Position numbers and translations under genes: made by a program. A stretch of 64,000 nucleotides of DNA from an uncultured Methanobrevibacter sp. (lineage in GTDB: Archaea > Methanobacteriota > Methanobacteria > Methanobacteriales > Methanobacteriaceae). Location: positions 106,659-170,658 of the forward strand of contig ONJC01000002.1 of assembly GCA_900318035.1 (NCBI GenBank). Direction: 5' to 3'. This document shows, piece by piece, positions 24,358-33,237 of the stretch. A model generated the notes under the pieces. It was not told where the DNA came from and did no database searches. It saw nothing but the letters and a program-made list of their open reading frames with translations. Within the stretch, counting starts at the first letter, position 1. Each line of letters starts with the position of its first letter.

Positions 24358-25815
24358 TTAGCCATCTCCAGCAGGTTTGACTTTTGTCAGGACAAATGCG
24401 GCCACCATCACGGAAATGATAATTATCAAATCAATTATAATTTCAAATGTCTTTGCAGTTGCGAAGAGCTTAACGATACCTATCACCCACATTACAATCA
24501 AAACCAAAGGAAGCAGGTATTTGATTATGAATGTCCAAAGTTTTCCAACCTTGAATGTTGATGCCTCGTTTAATGCAGGAAGGAAATGTTCAACACCATA
24601 GAACCATGCAAATATGATACACTGAATGCCTATCAGAATCAATATTCCGAACTCGTTTACAAATGAGTCGATGATTCCGACAAGATAACTGCTGATTCCG
24701 GTTGTCAGGAGAAGTGAAAATGCACATCCAATTATTGACAGTATTGTTGATGTCCTTTTACGTGACCATCCGAGTTTGTTGGATGTTGAACTCAACATCG
24801 GCTCGAAAAATCCGAGCGCTGAGGTAACACCTGCAAATAAAATAGCTAAGAACAGCAATGGGGCTAAAATACGGCCAATTGGGCCCATAATGTTGAAAAT
24901 CATTGGAAATACTATAAACACAAGTCCCGTACCTTCAGTCACCAGCTGAACCATAGGTGTTCCTGAAGTGGTTGACATATATCCCAAAATTGAAAATACA
25001 CCAAATGCAGTACAGATTTCAAAAAGGGAGTTGGATGCAACAACAATAAGAACGTTGTCAATCAGTTTTGAGTTTTCAGGCAGATAGCTTGCATAGGTAA
25101 GTGCAATGGCCTGACCCATACTCAAAGAGAAAATGATTTGAGCAAATGCCGCAAGCCAGATGTTTATGTCCAAAAGCATTCCCCAGTCAGGAGTCAGCAG
25201 AGTGCTGATACCCAGTGACGCGCCAGGCAGTGTCAGCGCATAGACAATAATGATTCCCATTATGACAAATAATGCGGGAATGAGAAGCTTTGATACCATA
25301 CCGATACCCTTGTCAACGTCCCTGTGGGAAATAACCCATAGAACAACCCATAAAATCAATACACCAACGGTTGTTGGAATGAGCAGGAAGCTTGCATTTG
25401 ACAGATTGGAACTTCCCCCTACGGACTGAACGAAGTAAGCCGCAGTGTCAGTTCCCCAGTGGAATGTAAAACTGCTTAAAAGGTAAACCAAGTCCCAGCT
25501 TAAAATTACCATATAATAAATCGTTACTATAAAAACAAAAAGGACCAGTATCCAGGCAATCACTTCGAATTTCGGATTAATCTTACGCATAATCTTCGAA
25601 AAGGATTCCTTGAAGCTGAATCCCACACCATACTCTAATATTAAAAATGGAACCCCCATAATTGCAATTGCTACAAAATAAGGGATGAAAAATGATCCAC
25701 CACCATTAGAATACAGTACATAGCTGAAACGCCAAATGTTACCTAACCCAACAGCAGCTCCAATCATAGCAAAAATGAATGATAATGACGAATCCCATTG
25801 TGCTTGTTCAGACAT
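24358..25815 (-). CDS. Sodium-dependent transporter, NSS/SNF family
   Basis: The protein is 485 residues from ATG 25815 (MSEQAQWDSSLSF). Longer starts would add a hydrophilic leader unlike the family. The N-terminus holds the family signature FIFAMIGAAVGLGNIWRFSY with the unwound Na+/substrate-binding region, and NGGGSFFIPYF follows. Eleven to twelve membrane segments can be counted. The family imports amino acids or related amines with Na+. The substrate cannot be read from the sequence. The gene is divergent from the one at 25856; only 40 bases separate the two starts, so both promoters overlap here (TATATAATAAA on plus). Confidence 0.85.
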   Translation of the reverse strand: MSEQAQWDSSLSFIFAMIGAAVGLGNIWRFSYVLYSNGGGSFFIPYFVAIAIMGVPFLILEYGVGFSFKESFSKIMRKINPKFEVIAWILVLFVFIVTIYYMVILSWDLVYLLSSFTFHWGTDTAAYFVQSVGGSSNLSNASFLLIPTTVGVLILWVVLWVISHRDVDKGIGMVSKLLIPALFVIMGIIIVYALTLPGASLGISTLLTPDWGMLLDINIWLAAFAQIIFSLSMGQAIALTYASYLPENSKLIDNVLIVVASNSLFEICTAFGVFSILGYMSTTSGTPMVQLVTEGTGLVFIVFPMIFNIMGPIGRILAPLLFLAILFAGVTSALGFFEPMLSSTSNKLGWSRKRTSTILSIIGCAFSLLLTTGISSYLVGIIDSFVNEFGILILIGIQCIIFAWFYGVEHFLPALNEASTFKVGKLWTFIIKYLLPLVLIVMWVIGIVKLFATAKTFEIIIDLIIIISVMVAAFVLTKVKPAGDG

Positions 25816-25855
25816 ACATAAATTTTTATAAAAAGATATATAATAAACTTTACAT

Positions 25856-26233
25856 ATGAATGTGTTTGACAAATTTATCATGGGAGAGACAAGCGGCATA
25901 AACTGGTGCTTTGAAAACAGACATTTTATCCAGAGGCTGGATGAAAACGGACTGTCAAGAGAATATGTGGTTGACTGCCTTTTAAATGAGGAGCCGATTA
26001 GCTGGGAGCATGTTGAAAGGGAAAAATATGCATGCGTGTTTAAGGCACCTCCATCAAAGGACTATAAGGAAATCCGAGTTGTAATGGCCTGCAGCGGAAA
26101 CTCCATTGACCTTGTAACTGTGATGAGAAATAACGAAACAACAACCAATCGCCAGAATAAGCAGTATCAGTCTGAAAAAAAGAAAAGTATTGAAAAAAAA
26201 CGTCTAAAGGCACTTTCAAAAAGAAAGTGGTAA
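25856..26233 (+). CDS. DUF4258-like small basic protein
   Basis: The 125-residue protein has FENRHFIQRLDENGLSREYV at about 18-37, matching the 'HAxxRMxERGIS' opening of DUF4258-type proteins. A short beta sheet follows (YACVFKAPPSKDYKEIRVVM, IDLVTVMRNN). The tail of about 30 residues is Lys/Arg/Gln-rich (KKKSIEKKRLKALSKRKW), probably nucleic-acid or ribosome binding. DUF4258 proteins are often compared with RelE/BrnT-like toxins, but no antitoxin gene is adjacent. TATA lies about 20 bases upstream, so the mRNA is probably leaderless. Confidence 0.55.
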   Translation: MNVFDKFIMGETSGINWCFENRHFIQRLDENGLSREYVVDCLLNEEPISWEHVEREKYACVFKAPPSKDYKEIRVVMACSGNSIDLVTVMRNNETTTNRQNKQYQSEKKKSIEKKRLKALSKRKW

Positions 26234-26258
26234 TCAGACATTTTTTTGTAAATAAATT

Positions 26259-27782
26259 TTAAACCCTATTGAAATTCAAAAGTTTTGAATATCCTATTCT
26301 AAATAGCACAACTCCTTTTGCTCCGCCGCTCTTGGCCGCTTTTGCATCCTTAAGGAGTTCTGAGGAAGGCAATAATTTCGGATTGTCATCTGATTTGTAT
26401 GCCTGAATTCCTGTCCATATCTGTGCGCTGTTGGATTCAAGGACAAATGCCTTTGTCACATAAGTTATCCAGGAGGTCTTTTTGACATAATTGCCCTTAT
26501 ATGCCATAGGAATGATAACATCAAGGTATTTGCTCATTGTTGAGATGTCCTGACCATAGTAGTACTCAGTCATTCCCGGTTCAGGCATCACTGCAGCTGA
26601 AATTATGCAGTTCGGCTTGACTTTTCTCACTTCACTGCACGCTTTTTTTACGAAGTAATTGACCGCATCCACTGAATCCCCATAATTCTGTGCGGTTCCA
26701 GGGAATCTCACATAATCAAGATGGACACCGGAAATGCCGCTTATTTTAGCATAGCTGACTACTTCAGCGACTTTCTTTTTCATGTATCCGTAATTAATTG
26801 ATCCATCCTTTTTGAGAGGAATAACCCATTTGCCGTCATAAAATACCTGCACCCAAATATGAACCTTCATTCCGTATTTGTTTGCCTGTTTGGCCCAGGA
26901 GCTGACAGCACTCCTGCCGTAATTGTTGATTGCATATGAATGAAGGAAAATCTGTTTTGTTCCTTTTGATTTTAATTTTTTGAGATTTAGGGAATACATA
27001 CTGGATGACAGCACCCAATATCCATGACCTTTAGTTATCGGGTTTTTAACTTTGAGATATGTGCTGCCGCTTGATGCAAGATAAGGGCTTGTGGCCTTGA
27101 ATGAATAGGACACCTTATGTTTTCCGGCCTTCAACTTTACATACATCTGAGCACTGCCTCTGGAATCTGTGGTTCTTTTGTATGTCTTTCCATTGACTTT
27201 AAATGTAACCTTCTTGTTTTTGACTGCTGCTCCGGAACTGGTTAACAGATAAACTGCAAACAGTGATTTTGAACCCTGACGATAGTTGATGGACTTGTCC
27301 ACAACCTTAAAGTGGGTTTTTATTGGAGATTTGACAGTGATTTTTGCAGTTGCATTTGAAGGATTGGTAGTGTTGTCTCCAGCAAAGTAGCATTTGGCAT
27401 CGTATGCGCCTTTTGCAAGCTTGACACTTAAGCTGGCCTTACCTGAACTGTCTGTTGTTTTTACATAGCTATTGCCATTGATGCTGACAGTAACGTTTTT
27501 GGATGCCAACGCAGTGCCGTTGGATGTTAATGTCAATGTGAATTTTGTTGAAAAGCTTTCATAGCCTGTTGCTGATGAGGCCTGAATTTCAGAGTCCGAT
27601 TTTATAATTTCAGAGCCATCACCACTATCATTTGCAATGATTTCGGGATTGGAAACCTCAGCCAAAACGGCATCATCACCAATCGCACCCACATCACTGT
27701 CTGTTGCATTTTCACTGGCGCAAACTGCCGAAAGTGATATGATGGCTAATGTTAACATTAGAAATACTATTGACTTTTTCAT
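26259..27782 (-). CDS. Secreted Ig-like plus TIM-barrel glycoside hydrolase-like protein
   Basis: The 507-residue protein has a signal peptide (KKSIVFLMLTLAIISLSAVC, ASE), an acidic spacer, two Ig-like modules (about 70-155 and 160-245), and a TIM-barrel domain (about 250-505). The barrel contains HIWVQVFYDGKW, SGVHLDYVRFPG, CIISAAVMPEP and DVIIPMAYKGNY, the landmarks of the YngK/GHL10-type family (a relative of PgaB-like hydrolases). The Asp in LDYVRFPG is a candidate catalytic residue. The likely substrate is a cell-wall or capsule glycan. A paralogue lies directly upstream (27791), 8 bases away. The SD GGTGAT is three bases before ATG 27782. Confidence 0.75.
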   Translation of the reverse strand: MKKSIVFLMLTLAIISLSAVCASENATDSDVGAIGDDAVLAEVSNPEIIANDSGDGSEIIKSDSEIQASSATGYESFSTKFTLTLTSNGTALASKNVTVSINGNSYVKTTDSSGKASLSVKLAKGAYDAKCYFAGDNTTNPSNATAKITVKSPIKTHFKVVDKSINYRQGSKSLFAVYLLTSSGAAVKNKKVTFKVNGKTYKRTTDSRGSAQMYVKLKAGKHKVSYSFKATSPYLASSGSTYLKVKNPITKGHGYWVLSSSMYSLNLKKLKSKGTKQIFLHSYAINNYGRSAVSSWAKQANKYGMKVHIWVQVFYDGKWVIPLKKDGSINYGYMKKKVAEVVSYAKISGISGVHLDYVRFPGTAQNYGDSVDAVNYFVKKACSEVRKVKPNCIISAAVMPEPGMTEYYYGQDISTMSKYLDVIIPMAYKGNYVKKTSWITYVTKAFVLESNSAQIWTGIQAYKSDDNPKLLPSSELLKDAKAAKSGGAKGVVLFRIGYSKLLNFNRV

Positions 27783-27790
27783 GAAATCAC

Positions 27791-29665
27791 CTAAAGAGTA
27801 TTGAAATCAAACAGGTTGAACAGTCCAAACCTGAACAGGATAATTCCTTTGGCTCCACCATCAATACCTGCCTTTGAATCTGATTTTAATTCGGAAGCAG
27901 GAAGCTTGCTGACGTCATCATCGGAATAATAGCTTTGAAGACCTGTCCATATTTCCGCACCGTTGGACATGTCTATGAATTTCTGGGTTGTGGACTTAAT
28001 CCATGATGTGCCCTGCGCATAATTTCCCTTATAAATCATAGGCACGATTACATCAAGATATTTGCTTATTGTCGGAATGTCCTGACCGTAATAGTATATC
28101 ATTCCTGACGGCTCAGGCATTACTGCTGCTGAAACTATCAGACTCGGATTTTGCTTGTGCAGTTCTTCACAGGCCTGTTTTGTAAAGTAGTTGATTGCCT
28201 CTACACCGTTTGCATGCTTATATGCTGTTCCGCCAAATCTCAGGTAATCGAAATGAATTCCTGCCACACCCTTAATGGATGCGTAGTCCTTTGCCTCAGC
28301 TATTATGGAATTAAACAGGGAATACCTGAAGTTTCCTGAATCGTCAACAGGAAGAATCCATCCTCCGTTGTAGAATGCCTGCATCCAGATGTGAACGTTA
28401 ATGCCAACGGATTTTGCATCAGCCACGAAATTCTGAACCGCAGTTCTTCCGTGGAGCTTGACTGCATAGAAGTTTAAAAATATCTGATTTATACCGTTGT
28501 CAGCCATCTTCTTTAAATCGACACCATACATGTCTGCTCCGAATAGCCAGAATCCGTTATTGTATTTTTTATCTGATTTTACTGATATGTAGAACTTTAA
28601 ACCGGACTGCTTGTAGACAGTGGTGTATGAATAGACTTTAGCGGCGTAAGTTCCTGTATTCAATCTGATTTTGAATTTGACGAAACCATTTTTGTCTGTT
28701 GATTGCTTATACTTTACACCGTCAACCTTCAGGACAACTGTCTTTTTGTTAATCGGATTTCCACGGACATCAAGATACTTGAACTTGAGGGTGGTCAGCT
28801 TGTTGTTCTTGAAAACCGGTGAGTTCAGTTTAACAATCTCGGTAGGCATTCCTTTCTTGACCTTTATCTTGGCATAGTTTTTGACAAAAATTGCATTTGT
28901 AGTGCTTTTGAAAATGTATTTGATCTTGTAGGTTCCCTGAGGGTAGTTGAAGTTCAGGGTGATTTTACCTTGGGAATCTGTCTTTTTGGTATAGTATGTG
29001 CCGTTGATTCTAAAGATTACATTCTGATTAGGCAATGGCACGCCACCGACAGTCAAAGTGACCACATATGGGTTTTTGACACCTTCATAGGCCACATAGT
29101 AGGAATTACCGCTGAGTTTGGTTACATTATTCTTAGCTATTGTTATGTCTCTGTAACCTGTAACCGGAACATAACCCGGTTCGCTGAATGAATATGTTAG
29201 CCTGTAGTTTCCTGTGGTTTTAATCTTAAAGTAAACCTTACCGAACTCGTTGGTTGTTAGATTGTATGTCTTTTCCTTAAATAAAATATGAATTGTCTTG
29301 TTTACAATACGGTTTTTGTTTCCGTCCACCAGTTTTATGTGAACTTTGGAATTTTTTATATAAATCTGATTTGAACTTACTTTAAATGAAGCCTTTATAA
29401 GCTTGGAATCGCCTGTTGCGGCAAGTTTATCAGCAGTGCTGTCATCACTGCCAGTCATGAGAACCTCACTTCCGTTTTCCTGCCCCACTTCATCATTGAT
29501 TGCCATCAAGGCATCTTCATTTTGTGAAGCTGGCGCATCAATTGCCATCAAGGCATCATCGTTGCTTGTCGTTACCGTCTCATTTACATCATTTGCAAAG
29601 ACAGCGCCTAAAGATAGGAATGCTGCCAACACTAAGCAAATGACGAGTAAATTTCTATATCTAAT
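27791..29665 (-). CDS. Secreted Ig-like plus TIM-barrel hydrolase-like protein with apparent AUU start
   Basis: The protein is 624 residues if begun at ATT 29665. The signal peptide RYRNLLVICLVLAAFLSLGA (VFAND) needs codons upstream of the first possible GTG (29632), and the SD AGGTGAT lies exactly three bases before the ATT, the spacing used by its neighbours. Three to four Ig-like modules (about 70-375) are followed by a TIM barrel (about 380-624) closely related to the one at 26259 (HIWMQAFYNGGW, AGIHFDYLRFGG, LIVSAAVMPEP). The pair is probably one operon with the CapA-type gene upstream. The role is probably wall or capsule glycan turnover. Confidence 0.7.
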   Translation of the reverse strand: MRYRNLLVICLVLAAFLSLGAVFANDVNETVTTSNDDALMAIDAPASQNEDALMAINDEVGQENGSEVLMTGSDDSTADKLAATGDSKLIKASFKVSSNQIYIKNSKVHIKLVDGNKNRIVNKTIHILFKEKTYNLTTNEFGKVYFKIKTTGNYRLTYSFSEPGYVPVTGYRDITIAKNNVTKLSGNSYYVAYEGVKNPYVVTLTVGGVPLPNQNVIFRINGTYYTKKTDSQGKITLNFNYPQGTYKIKYIFKSTTNAIFVKNYAKIKVKKGMPTEIVKLNSPVFKNNKLTTLKFKYLDVRGNPINKKTVVLKVDGVKYKQSTDKNGFVKFKIRLNTGTYAAKVYSYTTVYKQSGLKFYISVKSDKKYNNGFWLFGADMYGVDLKKMADNGINQIFLNFYAVKLHGRTAVQNFVADAKSVGINVHIWMQAFYNGGWILPVDDSGNFRYSLFNSIIAEAKDYASIKGVAGIHFDYLRFGGTAYKHANGVEAINYFTKQACEELHKQNPSLIVSAAVMPEPSGMIYYYGQDIPTISKYLDVIVPMIYKGNYAQGTSWIKSTTQKFIDMSNGAEIWTGLQSYYSDDDVSKLPASELKSDSKAGIDGGAKGIILFRFGLFNLFDFNTL

Positions 29666-29679
29666 TGTATCACCTTAAC

Positions 29680-30738
29680 TTAAAAAGTAAAATTTAATTT
29701 TCCCACTCCATCATTAACCTTTAACTCTGATGCTTTAGGAGTTAATGAATTTAAAAATGTATTGCCTGTTTCACTGTCCATAGGATGAGGCAAATAGCCT
29801 GACAGATGCACAGGATATACTGTACATTGACCCTGATTTCCAGACAGATCTATTTCAACAAAGTAATTGTCCAGAGTTCCTTCAGCTTCAAGGTCAAATA
29901 TGAAATCGCCCAAACTGTAGAATATAGGCTTACCCTTATACATTTCAATTCCCTGGGCCACGTGAGGATGTGAACCTATAACAACATCCGCACCGTCATC
30001 AATCAGCTCATGAGATATCTTTATCTGGTCCTGATTAGGGGATGTTGAATATTCGTTTCCATAGTGCATGAATACCATTACGAAGTTTCCTGATTCGTTA
30101 GCCTGGCTGATTTGGTTTTTGGCATCCTGAGAGTCATATGCTGAATAACCCGGAGATGAACCGTTTGCATAAGGAAGCACTTCATAGCTGTATTCCGCAA
30201 AGTTGTTTGAATCCATATAGTTCAATATGGTTATGTTGCGTCCGTTGATTTGTTGGGTTACGCCCTTATGCGCTTCAGCCTCATTGTTGCCTGCACCCAA
30301 ATGGGTTATGTTAACCCTTTCAAGATTGTTTATGGTATCCCTCATGCCCTGAATTCCATAGTCGCAAACGTGATTGTTTGCAAGGCCTGCAATGGTATTG
30401 TTGTTAGCGCGGGCAAGGACCGTGAATCCAGGATTGCATTTAAATGGAATATCGGGCTTTGTTGCATTCTCCGAAGATGTGGCTGCATTTTCAAAGTTGA
30501 TTAAAAGCAAATCAACATTTGAAGTGACATTGCTTACGTCTGCAAAGGGAGATGTTCCCAAACTCAGGGCAGTCCCCATATTACGTGCAAACATCACATC
30601 ACCGGTTATTGCCATTGAAACGTTGTTCTCCTTTGACTGGGATATACCTCCACCTCCGCCGAATATTGTCATCCATACGACAATAAGCACAAGTACGGCC
30701 AAAATGGGCAATAAAAATTTCTTATTAATTCCGCTCAT
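29680..30738 (-). CDS. CapA-family metallophosphatase-like surface protein
   Basis: The 352-residue protein has an N-terminal membrane anchor (KFLLPILAVLVLIVVWMTIF) at 7-26 and then the CapA/PGA-capsule fold of the metallophosphatase type: AITGDVMFARNMG at about 43-55, INFENAAT, GLANNHVCDYG, FMHYGNEYS, and GADVVIGSHPHVAQGIE ... YSLGDFIFD. All metal-ligand-bearing motifs are present. The family is linked to poly-gamma-glutamate capsule synthesis and is common in methanogens. It starts 1 base after the ftsY stop, so it is read through from the translation cluster. It has a strong SD (GGAGGA). The two TIM-barrel genes lie next downstream, suggesting an envelope module. Confidence 0.8.
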   Translation of the reverse strand: MSGINKKFLLPILAVLVLIVVWMTIFGGGGGISQSKENNVSMAITGDVMFARNMGTALSLGTSPFADVSNVTSNVDLLLINFENAATSSENATKPDIPFKCNPGFTVLARANNNTIAGLANNHVCDYGIQGMRDTINNLERVNITHLGAGNNEAEAHKGVTQQINGRNITILNYMDSNNFAEYSYEVLPYANGSSPGYSAYDSQDAKNQISQANESGNFVMVFMHYGNEYSTSPNQDQIKISHELIDDGADVVIGSHPHVAQGIEMYKGKPIFYSLGDFIFDLEAEGTLDNYFVEIDLSGNQGQCTVYPVHLSGYLPHPMDSETGNTFLNSLTPKASELKVNDGVGKLNFTF

Positions 30739-30739
30739 T

Positions 30740-32338
30740 CTATTCCTCCATCATCACAACATCTGTGTCCTCGGAGAATAACTGGTTTAGCATCCATTCG
30801 GCGTCATATTCCTTAATGTCATCATAGCCCTGTCCGACACCTAAAAACATGATAGGCTTTTGAATCACATAACCGATTGAAAGTGAGGCTCCGCCCTTAC
30901 TGTCCGCATCGGCTTTTGTAAGGATTACTCCGTCGATGTCAATGGCCTCGTTGAATTTCTTGGCCTGTTCGGTTGCATCGTTACCGGTCAGTGCATCACC
31001 AACAAATATTACAAGGTCAGGTTTGGAAACCCTTTTGATCTTTTTCATCTCATCCATAAGGTTTGTGTTGGTCTGCATCCTTCCTGCAGTATCGATTAAA
31101 ACCAGTTCTTTTCCCTGAGCTTTTGCATGTTCAACCGCATCGTATGCAACTGCTGCCGGGTCTGAACCTTTCTGGTGCTTAATGATTTTTACACCTACAT
31201 TGTCAGCGTGATATGTGACCTGTTCGATAGCTCCGGCCCTGAATGTATCTGAAGCTGCGATTACCGGAGTGTATCCTTTCTTAAGATAGTAATTTGCGAG
31301 TTTTCCAATGGTTGTGGTTTTTCCTGTACCGTTAATGCCCACAAACATTACTACAAGAGGTTCACCCTGAGCCTTTTTCTCCTCAATCATTTCTGTCATT
31401 GATTTTCCAGGAATGTCAATGATTTCTGCAACGGTATCCTTCAGCGCATTGTAGGTAAGCTCAGTGATGTCGTTGCTTCTTTTGATTTTCTTACCGACAA
31501 GGTTGTTTTTAACACCGTCAACGACTTCTGTTGCCACTTCCATTGCAACGTCGCCCTGAAGAAGTTCCATTTCAAGCTCGAAAAGAATATCATCAACATG
31601 CTTTTCCTGAATGGTTTTTTCACGCACAAAGGAGAATATTCCTCCTGTGGCCTCACCGTCAGCGGAAACATCGTCTTTTGATTTTTTGCCTCTGCTCCAG
31701 AAGTGGGATTTCTCTTTCCCCTCTTCTTCAGGCTCTTCCTCGTCTGAAGTCTCTTCATCCTTATCCTTGCTTCGGCTCCAGAAGCGGGACTTTTTCTCCT
31801 CCTTAACTTCTTCAGCAGGAGCCTCTTCTTCATCACTGTCTGAAGTCTCTTCATCCTTATCCTTGTTTCGGCTCCAGAAGCGGGATTTTTTCTCCTCCTT
31901 AACTTCTTCGGCAGGAGCCTCTTCAACTTCATCTTCAGAGGATGGTTCCTCAACAGCTTCCTCTTCGATTTCATCTTCAACTTCATCATCAGCGAGAGCT
32001 TCCTCAACGGTTTCTTCTTCAGCTTCGTCAATGATTTCATCCTCATCTTCCTTATCCTTGCTTCGGCTCCAGAAGTGGGACTTTTTCTCCTCTTTTACTT
32101 CTTCAGCAGGAGATTCGTCGATGACTTCTTCGGCTGAAACATCTTCTTCAGCTTCTTCAAGCAAATCAGATTCGTCCTCTTCCTCTTTTTTTTCTTCTTT
32201 TTTCCTACCGAATGAGAAAAATGAGAATCGGGTACCTTTTTCCTCTTTAAGGTTATTCTCCTGTTCTGCTTCTTCGATAAGTTCTTCTTCTAATTTTTCA
32301 CTTGTACGTGAAAATTTCTTTTTTAATGATTCAAACAA
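30740..32338 (-). CDS. ftsY: Signal recognition particle receptor FtsY
   Basis: The 532-residue protein is the SRP receptor GTPase. The C-terminal NG domain (about 230-530) has G1 GINGTGKTT (about 331-339), SDTFRAGAIEQ, DTAGRMQTNTNLM and TKADADSKGGAS. The N-terminal A region (1-225) is unusually long and very acidic, with repeated units of about 35 residues centred on EEKKSRFWSRxKDKDEE; the SHFWSR/SRFWSR motif occurs five times. The repeats are also visible in the DNA (31690-32070). Start is TTG 32338. The gene is in the cluster with prefoldin and ribosomal proteins, as in related methanogens. The acidic arm could mediate membrane or ribosome interaction. Confidence 0.92.
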   Translation of the reverse strand: MFESLKKKFSRTSEKLEEELIEEAEQENNLKEEKGTRFSFFSFGRKKEEKKEEEDESDLLEEAEEDVSAEEVIDESPAEEVKEEKKSHFWSRSKDKEDEDEIIDEAEEETVEEALADDEVEDEIEEEAVEEPSSEDEVEEAPAEEVKEEKKSRFWSRNKDKDEETSDSDEEEAPAEEVKEEKKSRFWSRSKDKDEETSDEEEPEEEGKEKSHFWSRGKKSKDDVSADGEATGGIFSFVREKTIQEKHVDDILFELEMELLQGDVAMEVATEVVDGVKNNLVGKKIKRSNDITELTYNALKDTVAEIIDIPGKSMTEMIEEKKAQGEPLVVMFVGINGTGKTTTIGKLANYYLKKGYTPVIAASDTFRAGAIEQVTYHADNVGVKIIKHQKGSDPAAVAYDAVEHAKAQGKELVLIDTAGRMQTNTNLMDEMKKIKRVSKPDLVIFVGDALTGNDATEQAKKFNEAIDIDGVILTKADADSKGGASLSIGYVIQKPIMFLGVGQGYDDIKEYDAEWMLNQLFSEDTDVVMMEE

Positions 32339-32536
32339 TATTAACCCAACCTTTTTAGTTAGTTAAAAATTTAATTATTTATATCTTTATTTTTCATAGT
32401 ATTTAAAAAAGAAGTTAAAAACCGATTAAAAATTACATTATCAGAGCAATAAATTAATGATTTGAAAAAAGACATTGAAAAACGTTTTATAAAAAATAGA
32501 AAAAAATAGAAAAAATGAAAAAAATTGTAAGGAAAT

Positions 32537-32971
32537 TTATCCCATCTGGGTCATGTTGCCCTGAGCTGCAGCGGCAATTTGTTCGGCCTGTGCCTGAAGA
32601 GATCCAACAATGTCAGTGCATTGCTGTAAGTTAGCCAACATTTTGTCCATGCTATCTTTTAAATCTTCTTTTTGGCCGGCGAGTATTTCACGAGCACCGT
32701 CTGCATCCTTTTTAACAGCATAACCTGAACCGATACTTACAATAATTTCATCAGTACTTTTGAGTTCTCCTTTAATGAAAGAACCAGCGCCTACAGGCAC
32801 AAAAGCTTCAATAGATTCTTTACCTTCTATATCTTCCAAAGTAGTAAACAATGAATCAACTTCAGAAATGGAAGCCTGAATCATTTCAATTTGCTGTTGA
32901 ATTAATTCAGCTTGTTGTCTGTATGCATTGATATCATTAAGAAGACTGTTTAATCTTTGCTGATCTTCCAT
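32537..32971 (-). CDS. pfdA: Prefoldin subunit alpha
   Basis: The 144-residue protein has two coiled-coil helices (about 1-50 and 100-140) joined by the beta hairpins of alpha-prefoldin (ESIEAFVPVGAGSFIKGELK, IIVSIGSGYAVKKDADGA). With beta subunits it forms the hexameric chaperone that hands unfolded proteins to the thermosome. It follows rpl18a by 17 bases. About 200 bases separate it from ftsY downstream; that gap is AT-rich without a recognisable gene. Confidence 0.93.
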   Translation of the reverse strand: MEDQQRLNSLLNDINAYRQQAELIQQQIEMIQASISEVDSLFTTLEDIEGKESIEAFVPVGAGSFIKGELKSTDEIIVSIGSGYAVKKDADGAREILAGQKEDLKDSMDKMLANLQQCTDIVGSLQAQAEQIAAAAQGNMTQMG

Positions 32972-32988
32972 AGTAACACCTGGCGTGT

Positions 32989-33213
32989 CTATAAAATTTC
33001 TTTTACAATAGGGTCTTGAACATCTTCAGGAGCGATTTCTTCAATAGAAGCAATAGAAATCTGATTCCTGTTAATACCATGTTTACTGCCGAAATTTGCG
33101 TAGATTTTTTCTCTTACATCATCTTCGCAAGTAGCTTTGTATTCTTTAGTAAATTTATGATATTCATCGCCCATTACAAAATTACCTTTAACTCTGTAAA
33201 TTTTTGTTATCAT
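32989..33213 (-). CDS. rpl18a: Large ribosomal subunit protein L18a (LX)
   Basis: The 74-residue protein begins MITKIYRVKGNFVMGDEYHK and ends IEEIAPEDVQDPIVKEIL, the short archaeal L18Ae/LX form. Its place between eIF6 and prefoldin alpha is the usual archaeal order. An SD (GAGGGAT) precedes ATG 33213. Confidence 0.92.
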   Translation of the reverse strand: MITKIYRVKGNFVMGDEYHKFTKEYKATCEDDVREKIYANFGSKHGINRNQISIASIEEIAPEDVQDPIVKEIL

Positions 33214-33237
33214 ATAAAATCCCTCATGATATATTAA

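Noticed and set aside
31611..32366. Long plus-strand open frame (about 251 codons, Ser-rich) opposite ftsY
   Set aside because: It is the antisense of the acidic, repeat-rich arm of FtsY (Glu codons read as Ser/Phe). It has no SD and no known domain.
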